Assembly: GCF_030811095.1 (NCBI RefSeq)
Contig: NZ_JAUSQL010000001.1
Location: forward strand, 2,170,001-2,234,000
Direction of reading: 5' to 3'
Source of the DNA: Trueperella abortisuis
GTDB taxonomy: Bacteria; Actinomycetota; Actinomycetes; Actinomycetales; Actinomycetaceae
DNA length: 64,000 bases
The translations under genes and the position numbers were made by a program. This document shows positions 15,870 through 29,408 of the stretch, piece by piece (within the stretch, counting starts at the first letter, position 1; every line of letters starts with the position of its first letter). The notes below the pieces were generated by a model that was not told the origin of the DNA, did not search any database, and saw only the letters and a list, made by a program, of their open reading frames with translations.

Positions 15870-18749
15870 TTAGCGAACGATTGTCATGGCGTGCCAGCCA
15901 TGACCAATCTGGCTCGGCTTCGCGAACCAGCCGTTGCCGGTATTCTCGTAGAGGTACATGACTCCGTCACGCACGCCCACCAGATCGTGGGCGCCGTCGC
16001 CGGTCAGGTCACCCGGGACGAATACCTGCGTAAAGTCAGCCCAACCGTGACCCTTGGGGCCGACAGTGCGTAGCACTCCCGAGGCCATCGTCTCATAGGA
16101 GATGAGCTTGCCGTCAGCGGTGGTAGCCAAGATGTCCCAGTCCGCACTACCCGCAGTGTTGCCCACCGAGACGATATTCGTGATCGCAGCCCAACCGTGG
16201 CCGACCTTACCGGCGCTCGTCACGCCCGCCGAGGTGACCGTGTAGCGGTAGAGCTCCCCCGTCGCGCTCTGGCGCGCGACGATCGAATCCACCCCGCCAA
16301 CCTTGCCGGCGTAGGAGACCAGATCCATTCCGTTCCAGCCGTGGCCAACCCGCGCACCCTCCTTGAGGTGGCCGTTGCCCGTCGAGGCGTAGACGAACAT
16401 GGCTCCATCGGCGGTGGTCACGAGGAAGTCAGAACGCTTGTCACCGTTGAGGTCGTTGACCTTGACGATGTTCGTCGCTTCGAAGCCGGACGCGAGCAGG
16501 CCCATCGTCTTCAGCGTCTGGCCGCCCTGGTAGAAGTACAGTTCACCCGCGCCGTTCAAGCCCCAGATGTCCGCCAGCTTGTCGCCGGTGGCCTCGCCGT
16601 AGATGTTAGACGCGGGGGTCGGGACGGTCGAGCCGGCGGCCCTGACGGAGATCGGCAGGTCAACCGTGGAGCTGTCGTCGGTGGAGATCATCAGCACGCC
16701 GTCGCCAGCCACGGCATCTTCCGGCACCACGAAGGACACGGACGCCTTGCCGGTCTCGTCGAGCTGCGGGACAACGGTCGTATCGATCGTAGCGGTGGCA
16801 ACCTCAGTGCCGTTGAGCGCGACCTCAACCTTGGTCGGCAACGGTTCCGTTGACGTCATCGCGAGCGAGGACAGTTCCGCCGTGACCGTCTCACCCGGGG
16901 CGAAGGTCCGCGGGCCAGTGTAACCGAAGGAACGCTGCGTGTAGTCGGGCTTGACCGCGCCGTCCGCGGCCCACACCTTAGCGACTTCGTTGAACGCGGC
17001 GTGGTCGATGATTCCCGTGTCCACCACCGGATTGCCGGCGTTGGCGAAGGCGGTGAAGTCGTCACCCGCGTCGAGCAGGAAGGACGAAGAGGCAACCGTC
17101 AGTTCCCTGTCGTCCTTAGCCAACAACTTGCCATCGAGGTAAACCGCGAGGATGTGCGAGCCGTAATCCGCGGCAGGATCGTAGACGTACTTGACGTTGT
17201 CCGACAGGCCCAGGCGCAGGATCGGGCGCGAACTACCGGGCTTCCACTGCTGCTCAAGCAGCTCGTAGAGGTCCGACGCGTGAATGACGCGCGTGCCGTA
17301 GGAGTTGCCAAATGGTTGGACGCTGAAGGACTCCTTGAACGTCACGACCCCGTCCCCATTCGGGTCGTAGTCGGCGCGGATGCCGCCCGAGTTCATGACG
17401 CCGAAGTCCGCCGGCTTGGCCAGGGTTCGGCTGTACTCGTAGAAGGCCTGGGCGATGAGGTTTCCTGCGGAGGACTCGGTGCCACGGTTGGCGCCCTCAT
17501 CCCCACTGCGCTTGTCGGTACCCCGGTTGGCGACACCGTCGATCCGGAAGAGCTCCTCGGCGCCGAGCTTGTCGGACTCCGCGAGCTTCTTATCCACCAG
17601 CGCCTTGATCTCAGCATTGACGGGGACCTGCGGGGCACCCTCTTTGCTGCTTTGAACGGGGACAGCTTCGTTCGCACAGGAGCTAGACACGCCGTCGGGC
17701 GAAACGCTCAGAGTCGCGAAAGAGACGGTGCTCCCGGAGGCGCCTGGCTGGCACACGGCTGCACCCGAGGCGGTCTTCGCCTCCCCCGCCACATGCGTGT
17801 GGCCGCCGAAGGCCAGGTCCACATCCGGGCCCAGGGTCTCGACCTTGGAGATACCGTCGTGCATGAGCGCCACGACCGCGTCGGCCGTGCCATCAGCCTT
17901 GATCTTCTTCGCGATCTCGTTCGTCACCTGCACCGGATCCTTGAAGGTCAGGCCCTCGATCGCCGACGCCGAGGTCAGCGACGGGGTCTCAGCCGTGACC
18001 GTGCCGATAAAGGCAACCTTCACGCCGCCATACGTGCGCACCACGTAGCCCGGATCCGCGATCTCCTTCGCGCCCTCCACGTTCGCACCGAGGTAGGTGA
18101 ACTTCGCCAGACCCAGGATACGATCGCGCAGATCGGAATAGCCCTGATCGAACTCATGGTTGCCCACCGACGACGTCGTCAGCCCCATCGCGTTGAGCAC
18201 CTCAAGCGTGGGAACGTCCTTGGCGATGGCCGACTCGAACGTCGAACCACCGACCGAGTCGCCCACGGCGAGGAAGTCAAAGTTTTCGGCGTTGGCGCGG
18301 CGATCATCGAGCATCTTCGCCATTGCCGGCGCGGTCTTAATCGCCCCGTGGAAATCGGAGATGACACCGAAGTCGATGACCACGGCGCCGTCAGCAGCAC
18401 CGGTGGCTTCCGCCGCCGCGGTGCCCTGGGCGCCGTCCGGCGCCGCGCCCGAGCCCTCGGTTCCCCCATCGGTATCCGCGGACTCGCTAGCAGCCGGTGC
18501 GGCTTCGGATCCGGCGGCCTCAGATTCGCCAGCCGTCGGGGTGGCTTCGGATCCGGCCGCCTCAGATTCGCCAGCCGCAGCGCTCCCCTCCGACCCCGCG
18601 GGGGCTTCGGACTCGGCAACGTCAACGACACTCGAGGAGGAGGTATCCTCCGGGACCGCCGCTGCCGGGACGGCGAGCGCCGCCGTCCCCAGCATGATCG
18701 CTGTCGCCAAGCTCACCGAGCGCAGCGACGATCTGTTCGTTTTCGACAT
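15870..18749 (-). CDS. Secreted 5'-nucleotidase / bifunctional UDP-sugar hydrolase type metallophosphoesterase with C-terminal propeller
   Basis: About 959 residues. Signal peptide (SLATAIMLGTAALAVPAAAV), then a low-complexity Ala/Glu/Ser linker with repeated SEAAGSEA-type units, a metallophosphatase domain (ISDFHG, VGDSVGGS, VGNHEFDQG, MHDG, GGHTH: the metal-binding set) and a 5'-nucleotidase C-terminal domain (RGTESSAGNLIAQAF, MNSGGIRADY, PFGNSYGTRV). A four-part propeller-like module ends the protein, with GHGW motifs at each repeat; it is a diverged relative of the module on the sialidase and nuclease. Likely releases phosphate and nucleosides from extracellular nucleotides. ATG 18749 (MSKTNRSS) is preferred over 18758 because the aagaaggg ribosome site is nine bases away from it but abuts the other. 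No LPxTG. Confidence 0.92.
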   Translation of the reverse strand: MSKTNRSSLRSVSLATAIMLGTAALAVPAAAVPEDTSSSSVVDVAESEAPAGSEGSAAAGESEAAGSEATPTAGESEAAGSEAAPAASESADTDGGTEGSGAAPDGAQGTAAAEATGAADGAVVIDFGVISDFHGAIKTAPAMAKMLDDRRANAENFDFLAVGDSVGGSTFESAIAKDVPTLEVLNAMGLTTSSVGNHEFDQGYSDLRDRILGLAKFTYLGANVEGAKEIADPGYVVRTYGGVKVAFIGTVTAETPSLTSASAIEGLTFKDPVQVTNEIAKKIKADGTADAVVALMHDGISKVETLGPDVDLAFGGHTHVAGEAKTASGAAVCQPGASGSTVSFATLSVSPDGVSSSCANEAVPVQSSKEGAPQVPVNAEIKALVDKKLAESDKLGAEELFRIDGVANRGTDKRSGDEGANRGTESSAGNLIAQAFYEYSRTLAKPADFGVMNSGGIRADYDPNGDGVVTFKESFSVQPFGNSYGTRVIHASDLYELLEQQWKPGSSRPILRLGLSDNVKYVYDPAADYGSHILAVYLDGKLLAKDDRELTVASSSFLLDAGDDFTAFANAGNPVVDTGIIDHAAFNEVAKVWAADGAVKPDYTQRSFGYTGPRTFAPGETVTAELSSLAMTSTEPLPTKVEVALNGTEVATATIDTTVVPQLDETGKASVSFVVPEDAVAGDGVLMISTDDSSTVDLPISVRAAGSTVPTPASNIYGEATGDKLADIWGLNGAGELYFYQGGQTLKTMGLLASGFEATNIVKVNDLNGDKRSDFLVTTADGAMFVYASTGNGHLKEGARVGHGWNGMDLVSYAGKVGGVDSIVARQSATGELYRYTVTSAGVTSAGKVGHGWAAITNIVSVGNTAGSADWDILATTADGKLISYETMASGVLRTVGPKGHGWADFTQVFVPGDLTGDGAHDLVGVRDGVMYLYENTGNGWFAKPSQIGHGWHAMTIVR

Positions 18750-18883
18750 GGAAAACATCCCTTCTTCTGTCCATCAACAAGATCCATTCTAGGCATCAGC
18801 CTCCGACAATTTTTCCCACTACCCTTATCCAGCACGTTAACGGATCGATAACGCGCGCCAGATCACGAGGTCAACCAACCGAA

Positions 18884-18939
18884 AGGGGCGGTGTGGGCCG
18901 CATCCTCGCATGTACGAAGATGCGGCCCACACCGCCCCT
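18884..18939. repeat. Palindromic repeat, copy A
   Basis: 21-bp perfect arms (18884-18904 and 18919-18939) around a partly paired centre. The inner part, gccgcatc...gatgcggc with tcg/cga in the centre, is shared with copies at 29354 and 30572, while the outer arms differ but stay self-complementary. It lies 23 bases after the gdhA stop (minus strand), so it may terminate gdhA transcription. Confidence 0.75.
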
Positions 18940-18962
18940 CATGGATAGCCAGACGAACCGGA

Positions 18963-20665
<1,703 letters not shown>

Positions 20666-21577
20666 CTAACCCTCTTCCTCTTCCGTGGGATCCTCGCACA
20701 GGAGCATCTTCTCCACCAGGCGGTAACGCGAACCCATCTCCTCCACCACGTCGGCCGTCAAGATCGGCGCCGGCCCGTGGCCCTTGATCCACTCGGCAGC
20801 CCTCTTACGAACCGCGTTACGCACGTACTCCTTGCCGAAGGCCCGCGGCAAACCTTCCTTTGCCTCCAACTCCAGCCAGTACGTCGCCGAATCCGGCGTA
20901 AACGCCTGATCGCCCAACACGAACTCACTATCGCCCGAATCGTAGGATGCCCCAAACTCGAGCTTGCACTCCGCGATAATCAGGCCCCGCGCCTTCGCGA
21001 TCTCAAAGGCCCGCTCGTACAACTGCAAAGAAATGTCGCGCAGCTGCTCTGCCTGCTCGTGACCCACCATGTCGCACGTTTCGGTGAAGCTGATCGTCTC
21101 GTCGTCGTGACCGGCCTCCCCCTTTCGGGAGGGTACGAACAGAGGTTCCGGGAGCCGATCGCCCACCTTCAGCCCTTTCGGCACATCCTGACCGCCGACA
21201 GTCCCCGCGCACGAATACTCCTCGAATGCGCCCACAGTCATGTAGCCCACCACCGTGCATTCAATCGGATACATCCGCAGCCGCTGCACCAGCATCGCGC
21301 GACCCGCCACCTCATCCGGCACGTCAGTGGAAAGGAAGTGGTTGGGCACCACGTCCTCCAGCTTGTCGAACCACCACGCGGCAATGGCCGTGAGCGTCTG
21401 CCCTTTGCCCGGGATCACACTCGGCAGCACCCGGTCGAGCACCGCAATGCGATCCGACGCAACAAGGATCACCGTATCCCCAGCCGTGTGGGCCAAGGTA
21501 TGAACGGGCTGATAGACGTCATGAACCTTGCCCGTGTAGACACGGGTCCAATTCGGAATGATCGACGGTAGTTGCAC
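20666..21577 (-). CDS. purC: Phosphoribosylaminoimidazole-succinocarboxamide synthase
   Basis: 303 residues. Catalyses ATP-dependent condensation of CAIR with aspartate to SAICAR, step 7 or 8 of purine synthesis. Visible motifs: YTGKVHDVY near the start, VASDRIAVLDRVLPSVIPGKG (residues ~38-58), VVGYMTVGAFEEY, ETCDMVG and LIIAECKLEFG. SDRIAVLDRVLP departs slightly from the usual SDRISAFD. The last residues are acidic (DPTEEEEG). No other pur gene is adjacent except purA 2.3 kb away. Confidence 0.93.
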   Translation of the reverse strand: MQLPSIIPNWTRVYTGKVHDVYQPVHTLAHTAGDTVILVASDRIAVLDRVLPSVIPGKGQTLTAIAAWWFDKLEDVVPNHFLSTDVPDEVAGRAMLVQRLRMYPIECTVVGYMTVGAFEEYSCAGTVGGQDVPKGLKVGDRLPEPLFVPSRKGEAGHDDETISFTETCDMVGHEQAEQLRDISLQLYERAFEIAKARGLIIAECKLEFGASYDSGDSEFVLGDQAFTPDSATYWLELEAKEGLPRAFGKEYVRNAVRKRAAEWIKGHGPAPILTADVVEEMGSRYRLVEKMLLCEDPTEEEEG

Positions 21578-21728
21578 GTGGCCTCCTTCCGGCCTCTGCG
21601 TCCTTCCAGTGTAGCCCAGTTACCACCCGAGCGATATCCCCATTCCACCTTCTAGCTCGAGAAATGCGGCCAGCGAACCCCCCGCCACCCGTCACCCCGC
21701 GCGGCACGCAGAACTCACGGCACAGAAA

Positions 21729-21750
21729 AGGGAGGGCCGAAGCCCTCCCT
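21729..21750 (-). terminator. Rho-independent terminator of pckG
   Basis: Nine-bp stem (21729-21737 / 21742-21750) with a cgaa loop (ttcg on the minus strand), followed on the minus strand by a run of T (tttt at 21726-21729). Nineteen bases after the pckG stop. Confidence 0.8.
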
Positions 21751-21768
21751 CCCCTAGGCGCCTAGCGC

Positions 21769-23634
21769 TTAGCGAGCCGCGGCGATACGCTCACGGAACT
21801 TGTCCAGCTGCTCAAGGATCGGAGCCGGAACCTTGTCGCCGAACTGAGCGAAGTACTCCGCAGTCGAATCGATCTCGGCCTCCCAGGCATCCGGGTCGGT
21901 AGCGAAGAGCTTGTCCCACACCTCGTCGGTGATCTCGTCGAGACCGTCCAGGTTGAAGTCCTTCTTGTACGGGTAGTTGCCGGTCATGCCATCGATGGCG
22001 TCAACCTCGCCCGCCACGCGGCGGATAACCCAGTCAAGAACGCGGGAGTTCTCGCCGAAGCCCGGCCACATGAAGTGACCCTCTTCGTCCTTACGGAACC
22101 AATTGACCTGGAAGACGCGCGGGAACTTGTCGCCCAGCTTGTCCTGCATCTCAAGCCAGTGACCCCAGTAGTCGGCCATGTTGTAGCCGCAGAACGGGAG
22201 CATCGCGAACGGGTCGTGACGCAGCGAGCCGGCCTTCACGTCCGTCGCAGCGGCCGTGACCTCGGACGCGACCGAGGCGCCGATGAACACGCCGTGAGCC
22301 GGATCCTTCTGCTCGGCAACCAGCGGGACGTTCGTGGCGCGGCGGCCACCGAACAGGATCGCGTCGATCGGAACACCAGCGGGGGCCTCCCAATCGGGGC
22401 AGATGATCGGGCACTGCGAGGCGGGCACCGTGAAGCGCGAGTTCGCGTGAGCGGCCGGCGTGCCGGACTCCGGGGTCCAGTCGTTGCCGTGCCAGTCGAT
22501 GAGGTGATCCGGGGTCTCGCCGTCGATGCCCTCCCACCAGACGTCGCCGTCGTCAGTCAGCGCAACGTTGGTGAAGATGGAGTTCGCGCGGGCGGTCTCC
22601 ATCGCCATCGGGTTCGTCTTGTAGGACGTACCCGGGGCGACGCCGAAGAAGCCGGCCTCGGGGTTAATCGCGTAGAGGCGGCCGTCCTCACCCGGGCGGA
22701 GCCAGGCGATGTCGTCGCCGATGGTCTCGACCTTCCAGCCCGGGATGGTGGGCTGGAGCATGGCGAGGTTGGTCTTGCCACACGCCGACGGGAACGCCGC
22801 CGTCACGTGGTACTGCTTGCCCGTCTCCTCGTTGGTGAAGCGCAGGATGAGCATGTGCTCGGCCATCCAGCCGTCGCGGCGAGCCATCGTCGAGGCGATG
22901 CGCAGCGCGTAGCACTTCTTGCCGAGCAGGGCATTTCCGCCGTAGCCGGAGCCGTAGGACCAGATCTCGTTCGTCTCCGGGAAGTGGGTGATGTACTTTT
23001 CGTCGTTGCACGGCCAGCTCGTGTCAGGGCGCTCGTTGCCCTCGGCGTCGATGAGCGGATAGCCCACCGAGTGAACCGCCGGAACCCATATGCGGCCCTC
23101 GCCGATCAGCTTCAGGGCCTCGGTGCCCATGCGCGTCATGATGCGCATGTTGACGACGACGTACGGAGAGTCGGTCAGCTCAATGCCGAGCTGCGAGATC
23201 GGGCCACCGAGCGGGCCCATCGAGAACGGGATGACGTACATAGTACGACCACGCATCGAGCCACGGAACACGCCGTTGGGGCCGATGAGGGTCTCCTTCA
23301 TCTCCTTCGGATCGGCCCAGTGGTTGGTCGGGCCAGCATCCTCTTCCTTCTCGGAGCAGATGAAGGTACGGGACTCAACGCGCGCCACGTCGGACGGCAA
23401 CGAACGAGCCAGGAAAGAATTGGGGCGCTTCTCCGGGTTCAGGCGGGTGAACACACCGGCCTCAACCATCTCGCTGGTGAGACGATCCCACTCTTCGTCG
23501 GTGCCGTCTGCCCAGTAGATGTCCTTCGGCAGAGTGATGTTGGCTACCTCAGCCACCCACTCCACAAGATCGTTAGGCGCAACTTCCGGCGCGCCTGCGC
23601 GGACGTCCTCAACAGTGAACGCAGTTTCAGTCAT
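21769..23634 (-). CDS. pckG: Phosphoenolpyruvate carboxykinase (GTP)
   Basis: 621 residues from ATG 23634, selected because taggagga lies immediately upstream. The GTP-type enzyme interconverts oxaloacetate and PEP. Motifs: P-loop [17 protein letters not shown], kinase-2 [13 protein letters not shown], the PEPCK-specific [12 protein letters not shown] and [11 protein letters not shown] near the C-terminus. Standard length. Monocistronic, with its own terminator. In a lactate-forming anaplerotic metabolism it may work in the PEP-carboxylating direction; that is inference. Confidence 0.96.
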   Translation of the reverse strand: MTETAFTVEDVRAGAPEVAPNDLVEWVAEVANITLPKDIYWADGTDEEWDRLTSEMVEAGVFTRLNPEKRPNSFLARSLPSDVARVESRTFICSEKEEDAGPTNHWADPKEMKETLIGPNGVFRGSMRGRTMYVIPFSMGPLGGPISQLGIELTDSPYVVVNMRIMTRMGTEALKLIGEGRIWVPAVHSVGYPLIDAEGNERPDTSWPCNDEKYITHFPETNEIWSYGSGYGGNALLGKKCYALRIASTMARRDGWMAEHMLILRFTNEETGKQYHVTAAFPSACGKTNLAMLQPTIPGWKVETIGDDIAWLRPGEDGRLYAINPEAGFFGVAPGTSYKTNPMAMETARANSIFTNVALTDDGDVWWEGIDGETPDHLIDWHGNDWTPESGTPAAHANSRFTVPASQCPIICPDWEAPAGVPIDAILFGGRRATNVPLVAEQKDPAHGVFIGASVASEVTAAATDVKAGSLRHDPFAMLPFCGYNMADYWGHWLEMQDKLGDKFPRVFQVNWFRKDEEGHFMWPGFGENSRVLDWVIRRVAGEVDAIDGMTGNYPYKKDFNLDGLDEITDEVWDKLFATDPDAWEAEIDSTAEYFAQFGDKVPAPILEQLDKFRERIAAAR

Positions 23635-23914
23635 CGCATTTCCTCCTAGAGACCGGCGATGTTGGATTACTTCCACATCCCATTATTGTTAAGGAAAGGG
23701 TATTTCCCATGGGACTAACGGGCATTGAGCGGTTAGCGCAATTCCCTTGTCTCATCCTAATGTGGGCCACCAACGATCCGCCTGCGCTACGATGCAACGC
23801 GGTACAAACGGCGCAAATCCGCCGCGTAGTCGACGACGCCGAGACGCCGGCGGCCCCGCACCGCGGGGCCGCGCCAGGCAGGCCGACGCCCACCTCACGT
23901 CTGTGCACGCATTC

Positions 23915-25264
<1,350 letters not shown>

Positions 25265-25431
25265 CTAGTCTAATGCGTACCACCATCCGGGAGGCGGTGG
25301 TCCACATTTTGAGGGAATATGTCCCGACGCTCGGACAACCGCCCCGCCACGCTCACGCCCGGGCGTGGCAACATCGCGAGCCCACACCGCGTAGCATCCG
25401 CCGGCACACAGGCGCCGACGCCGCACACGAA

Positions 25432-25457
25432 AATGGGGCGGCCGAAGCCGCCCCATT
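25432..25457 (-). terminator. Terminator of fba
   Basis: Stem aatggggcggc / gccgccccatt (11 bp) with a cgaa loop (ttcg on the minus strand) followed by ttcgt; 12 bases after the fba stop. Same tetraloop design as the pckG terminator. Confidence 0.75.
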
Positions 25458-25469
25458 CCTTCGCCTGAA

Positions 25470-26492
25470 TTACTTCATGCGCTTGCCAGCCGAGCCCAGA
25501 CGCTCAGCAGCCTCGACCACGCGAGCGGCCATGCCGGCCTCAGCCAGCTTGCCCCACGAGCGCGGGTCATACATCTTCTTGTTGCCGACCTCCTGGTCGA
25601 CCTTGAGCACGCCGTCGTAGTTGCGGAACATGTGATCCACCACCGGGCGAGTGAAAGCGTACTGCGTATCCGTGTCCACGTTCATCTTGATGACGCCGTT
25701 GCGGACAGCGGTGGCGATCTCCTCGGCGGAGGAGCCGGAACCACCGTGCATGACCAGGTCGAACGGGGACTCCTTGCCGACCTTCGCGCCGACCTCAGCC
25801 TGGATCTCGCCCAGCAGCTCCGGGCGGAGCTTGACGTGACCCGGCTTGTAAACGCCGTGGACGTTGCCGAAGGTCAGAGCGGTCAGGTAACGACCGTTCT
25901 CGCCCAGGCCCAGTGCCTCGACGGTCTTCAGCCCATCCTCAGCGGTGGTGTACAGCTTCTCGTTGATCTCACCAACGACGCCGTCTTCCTCGCCACCCAC
26001 AACGCCGATCTCGATCTCGAGGATCGTGTTCGACTTCTGCGACAGGGCGAGCAGCTCCTTGGCGATCTCCAGATTCTCGGCGAGCGGCACCGCCGAGCCA
26101 TCCCACATGTGCGACTGGAAGAACGGCTCACGACCAGCGGCGACCTCCTTCGCGGAGAGCTCCATGATCGGACGGATCCACGAGTCGATGTTCTGCTTGG
26201 CGCAGTGATCGGTGTGCAGGGCGATCGTCACGGGGTAGTTCTTGGCGACCTCACGAGCATACGCGGCCAGGCCAAGCGAGCCCGCCACGCGATCCTTGAT
26301 CGTGGAGCCGGAAGCGTACTCTGCGCCGCCGACCGAAACCTGGATGATGCCGTCCGACTCCGCCTCCGCGAAACCCCGGAGGGCCGCCGTCAGGGTCTGC
26401 GAGGACGTCACGTTAATAGCCGGGTAGGCGAACTTGTTGGCCTTCGCCCGATCCAGCATCTCGTCATATACTTCACGCGTTGCGATACCCAC
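25470..26492 (-). CDS. fba: Class II fructose-bisphosphate aldolase
   Basis: 340 residues. Zinc-dependent cleavage of fructose 1,6-bisphosphate in glycolysis and gluconeogenesis. Zn-ligand motif ALHTDHCAK (about residue 92), EIEIGVVGGEEDGV, the later His in FGNVHGVY, and the phosphate-binding VMHGGSGSS and VIKMNVDTDTQYAF. Start is GTG, with aaaggag five bases upstream. Monocistronic, with divergent promoter space shared with the sirtuin gene (26493-26674). Confidence 0.96.
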   Translation of the reverse strand: MGIATREVYDEMLDRAKANKFAYPAINVTSSQTLTAALRGFAEAESDGIIQVSVGGAEYASGSTIKDRVAGSLGLAAYAREVAKNYPVTIALHTDHCAKQNIDSWIRPIMELSAKEVAAGREPFFQSHMWDGSAVPLAENLEIAKELLALSQKSNTILEIEIGVVGGEEDGVVGEINEKLYTTAEDGLKTVEALGLGENGRYLTALTFGNVHGVYKPGHVKLRPELLGEIQAEVGAKVGKESPFDLVMHGGSGSSAEEIATAVRNGVIKMNVDTDTQYAFTRPVVDHMFRNYDGVLKVDQEVGNKKMYDPRSWGKLAEAGMAARVVEAAERLGSAGKRMK

Positions 26493-26674
26493 GTGTGCTC
26501 CTTTGCGTTGGAAACCTAACGCCCTAATTATCTCACGGATTTGGTAAAGCGTGTAGCCAATTAGTCCCCGGCTGAAAAGTGTTGCACGACGACGGCGCCG
26601 CGCCTCTAGACAACGCGCGCCACCCTCCGCGCCCTGCGACCGGAGAGCGTAGGATCAAAAAAGAGAGGAGGATC

Positions 26675-27499
26675 ATGGTTATTTCAGATCCAAACGAAGC
26701 AGCCGCCGCGCTCGCGCAGGTCATGCGCGGAAAACGTACGCTCGCCATCACCGGTGCGGGCGTGTCCACAGACTCCGGCCTGCCCGACTACCGCGGCCAA
26801 GGCACCACCGAAAAACCCTCCATCGACTACGACATGTTCACCGCCGACCCCGTCTGGCAGCGCTGGGTCTGGCAACGCAATCACGAAACGTGGCGCCAGT
26901 TCCAGGCCCTCCAGCCCTCCGGGGCGCACACCGCCCTCGCCCGGCTGGAGACCGCCGGCCTGATCGGAATCGCCACCCAAAACATCGACGGGCTCCACAC
27001 CAAGGCCGGCTCGAAGCGTGTATGGGAACTGCACGGCTCCTTCGACCGCGTGCGCTGCCTCGACTGCGGCGCGCGCTTCCCGCGCGCCGATTACGCCGCC
27101 GACCTCGAAGCCCTCAACCCCAACTGGCCTCAATACGACCGTGACCCCGCCGTCCTCGCCACCGCCGACCGCCCCGAGGCCGAAGCCTCCACCTTCAAGG
27201 TCGCCCCCTGCCCGGTGTGCGGCGGACTCGTTAAGCCCGACGTCGTCTTCTTCGGCGAATCCCTGCCCGCCTCCATGGGCGACGCCATGGAGGCCGCCCG
27301 CGAGTGCGAGGTCGCGCTCGTGGCCGGCTCCTCGCTCGTCGTGAGCACAGGGATGTGGATCGTGCGGCAGGCCTACGCCGCCGGTGCCACGCTCGCCATC
27401 ATCAACTACGGCCCCACCGCCGCCGACACCGTTGCCGACATCCGCATCGACTGCGGGGTCTCCCCCACGCTCACCGCGCTCGCCGATGCCCTCTGCTAA
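26675..27499 (+). CDS. NAD-dependent protein deacetylase, SIR2 family
   Basis: 274 residues from ATG 26675 with gagaggagg upstream. Sirtuin motifs: GAGVSTDSGLPDYRGQG (residues ~24-40), TQNIDGLHTKAGS (~97) with the active-site His in ELHGSF, two Cys pairs of the zinc site (CLDCG and CPVCGG), VKPDVVFFGESLP and GSSLVVSTG. Removes acyl groups from lysine with NAD. Close to the bacterial CobB/SrtN type; the substrates cannot be inferred. Confidence 0.92.
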   Translation: MVISDPNEAAAALAQVMRGKRTLAITGAGVSTDSGLPDYRGQGTTEKPSIDYDMFTADPVWQRWVWQRNHETWRQFQALQPSGAHTALARLETAGLIGIATQNIDGLHTKAGSKRVWELHGSFDRVRCLDCGARFPRADYAADLEALNPNWPQYDRDPAVLATADRPEAEASTFKVAPCPVCGGLVKPDVVFFGESLPASMGDAMEAARECEVALVAGSSLVVSTGMWIVRQAYAAGATLAIINYGPTAADTVADIRIDCGVSPTLTALADALC

Positions 27500-27689
27500 G
27501 CCGATGCCAGCACAAGGATGCCCGCATACACCATCGGGGACCAGCGTCTCAGCGCCATCCGAACGTCGTCGTCAAAACAACCATCCGGTAATCACTACGT
27601 AACCGTAGCTCTAAAAGTTTTGGCGCATAGCGAACCGCCAATTAGTCTTGAACAGTCATCTCCGTCGGTTGCACATGAAAGGCAAGATG

Positions 27690-29324
27690 ATGGCCCACAG
27701 CAAGGATGCCCACGCGCACATTGACCTCCCAAGTCTCCCGCAAGGCGTCAGTCCCGTCCTCCAGCAAGAACGCAACCTCCCGTGGCACATCTTCTTCGGA
27801 GGGCTACTTGCGATCACCCTTGTCGTCTTCACCTTGTGGTCCGAGGACTACGTGGGCGCCGGCCACCGGGCGATCCTCATCACCACCATCATCTTCGCCT
27901 TCTTCATGGCGTTCAACATCGGCGGTAACGACGTCGCCAACTCCTTCGGCACCTCCGTCGGCGCGGGCACCCTCTCACTCAAGCAGGCACTCGTCATCGC
28001 GGCGATCTTCGAGGTCTCGGGCGCCGTCTTCGCCGGCGGGGAAGTGACCGACACCGTCCGCTCCGGCATCGTCGACCTAGGCGCCATTTCCGGCCTCGAC
28101 CCCCTCGAGTTCGCCTACATCATGATGGCCTCCCTCCTCGGCGCCGCCATCTGGCTCCTCCTCGCCACCCGCATGGGCTGGCCCGTCTCCACCACCCACT
28201 CCATCGTCGGCGGCATCGTCGGCGCCGCGCTCACCGTTGGCTTCATCACCGGCAAGGGCGGCTGGTCCATGGTCCAGTGGGGGCAGGTCGGCCAGATCGC
28301 CATCTCGTGGGTGCTCTCGCCCGTGCTCGGCGGCGTCGTCTCCTACCTCCTCTTCCGCGGCATCAAAAGCTCCATCCTTAGCTACAACGAGGCTGCCGAA
28401 GTACAGCTCGAGGCCGTCCGTGCTCAGAAGAAGGAGCTCAAGGCCCGCCACCGCGAGCTCTTCGACTCCCTGAGCGAAAAGGAACAGAAGGAGTACACCA
28501 ACGCCCTCACCCGCGACCTCGCCGCCATGCGCGAGGAAGACTGGGAGGTCGACGACCTCGAATCCGACTACTTCAAGGAACTCCACCAGATCCAGGTGGA
28601 AAAGGCGCTCATCGAACCGCGCCGCGCCATCGAGACATGGATCCCGCTACTGGCCGCCGGCGGGTCCCTCATCATCTCCGGCATGATGCTTTTCAAAGGC
28701 CTGAAGAATCTCCACCTTGGCGTAACCAACGTGGGCAACCTGCTCATCATGGGTATGATCGCCGCCGTCGTCTACATGTCGGTCTATATCTTCTCCCGCA
28801 CGATGAAGAAGAAGAACCTCGAGCGCTCCACGTTCCTCCTGTTCTCCTGGATGCAGGTGTTCACCGCGTCGGCTTTCGCCTTCTCCCACGGTTCGAACGA
28901 CATCGCTAACGCGCTCGGCCCCTTCGTCGCTGTGCTTGACGTTCTCAGGAGCGGATCGATCGTGGAGGAATCGACCGTGCCTATGGCCGTCATGGTTGCG
29001 ATGGGCATCGGGCTCATCGTCGGCCTGTGGTTCATCGGTCGCTATGTGATCCGGACCGTCGGTTCCGGCCTCACCGAGATGCACCCCGCCTCCGGCTTCT
29101 CCGCCGAGCTTTCGGCCGCCGCCGTGGTCATGGGTGCCTCCTTGCTGGGCCTGCCCGTGTCCTCCACCCACATCCTCATCGGCGCGGTACTCGGCATCGG
29201 CATGGTCAACCACAACACCAACTGGGGCCTGATGAAGCCAATCGGCATGGCCTGGGTGATCACCCTGCCGGTATCGGCGACCATCGCCGCGGTTGCGGTG
29301 TCGATCATGCGGGTGGTTTTCTAA
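27690..29324 (+). CDS. pit: Inorganic phosphate transporter, PiT family
   Basis: About 544 residues. Two inverted PiT repeats: [21 protein letters not shown] near residue 75 and [18 protein letters not shown] near residue 410; multiple transmembrane helices on both sides. A charged cytoplasmic segment of about 130 residues ([20 protein letters not shown]..., [20 protein letters not shown]) separates the halves. Start ATG 27690 fits the aaagg site seven bases upstream; ATG 27687 or 27675 are alternatives. Low-affinity cation-coupled phosphate uptake. No phoU-like gene is adjacent. Confidence 0.93.
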   Translation: MAHSKDAHAHIDLPSLPQGVSPVLQQERNLPWHIFFGGLLAITLVVFTLWSEDYVGAGHRAILITTIIFAFFMAFNIGGNDVANSFGTSVGAGTLSLKQALVIAAIFEVSGAVFAGGEVTDTVRSGIVDLGAISGLDPLEFAYIMMASLLGAAIWLLLATRMGWPVSTTHSIVGGIVGAALTVGFITGKGGWSMVQWGQVGQIAISWVLSPVLGGVVSYLLFRGIKSSILSYNEAAEVQLEAVRAQKKELKARHRELFDSLSEKEQKEYTNALTRDLAAMREEDWEVDDLESDYFKELHQIQVEKALIEPRRAIETWIPLLAAGGSLIISGMMLFKGLKNLHLGVTNVGNLLIMGMIAAVVYMSVYIFSRTMKKKNLERSTFLLFSWMQVFTASAFAFSHGSNDIANALGPFVAVLDVLRSGSIVEESTVPMAVMVAMGIGLIVGLWFIGRYVIRTVGSGLTEMHPASGFSAELSAAAVVMGASLLGLPVSSTHILIGAVLGIGMVNHNTNWGLMKPIGMAWVITLPVSATIAAVAVSIMRVVF

Positions 29325-29353
29325 GCTGGCAAACGGCAACCCCGTCCCTCCGT

Positions 29354-29407
29354 GGGACGTTTTGGGCCGCATCTTCGTATATATGAAGATGCGGCCCAAA
29401 ACGTCCC
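29354..29407. repeat. Palindromic repeat, copy B
   Basis: Perfect 23-bp arms (29354-29376 / 29385-29407) around the 8-base centre gtatatat. Core gccgcatcttc/gaagatgcggc is shared with copies A and C. It ends one base before the stop codon of the minus-strand AbiEi/DUF559 gene and 29 bases after the phosphate transporter stop, so it can terminate both. Confidence 0.8.
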
Positions 29408-29408
29408 G

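Noticed and set aside
17001..18851. Long open frame antisense to the 5'-nucleotidase
   Set aside because: Arg/His/Val-rich, no recognisable motif, explained by GC-rich third positions of the real gene.
22075..23649. Long open frame antisense to pckG
   Set aside because: Mirror of the high-GC codon pattern of pckG; no domain and no start signal.
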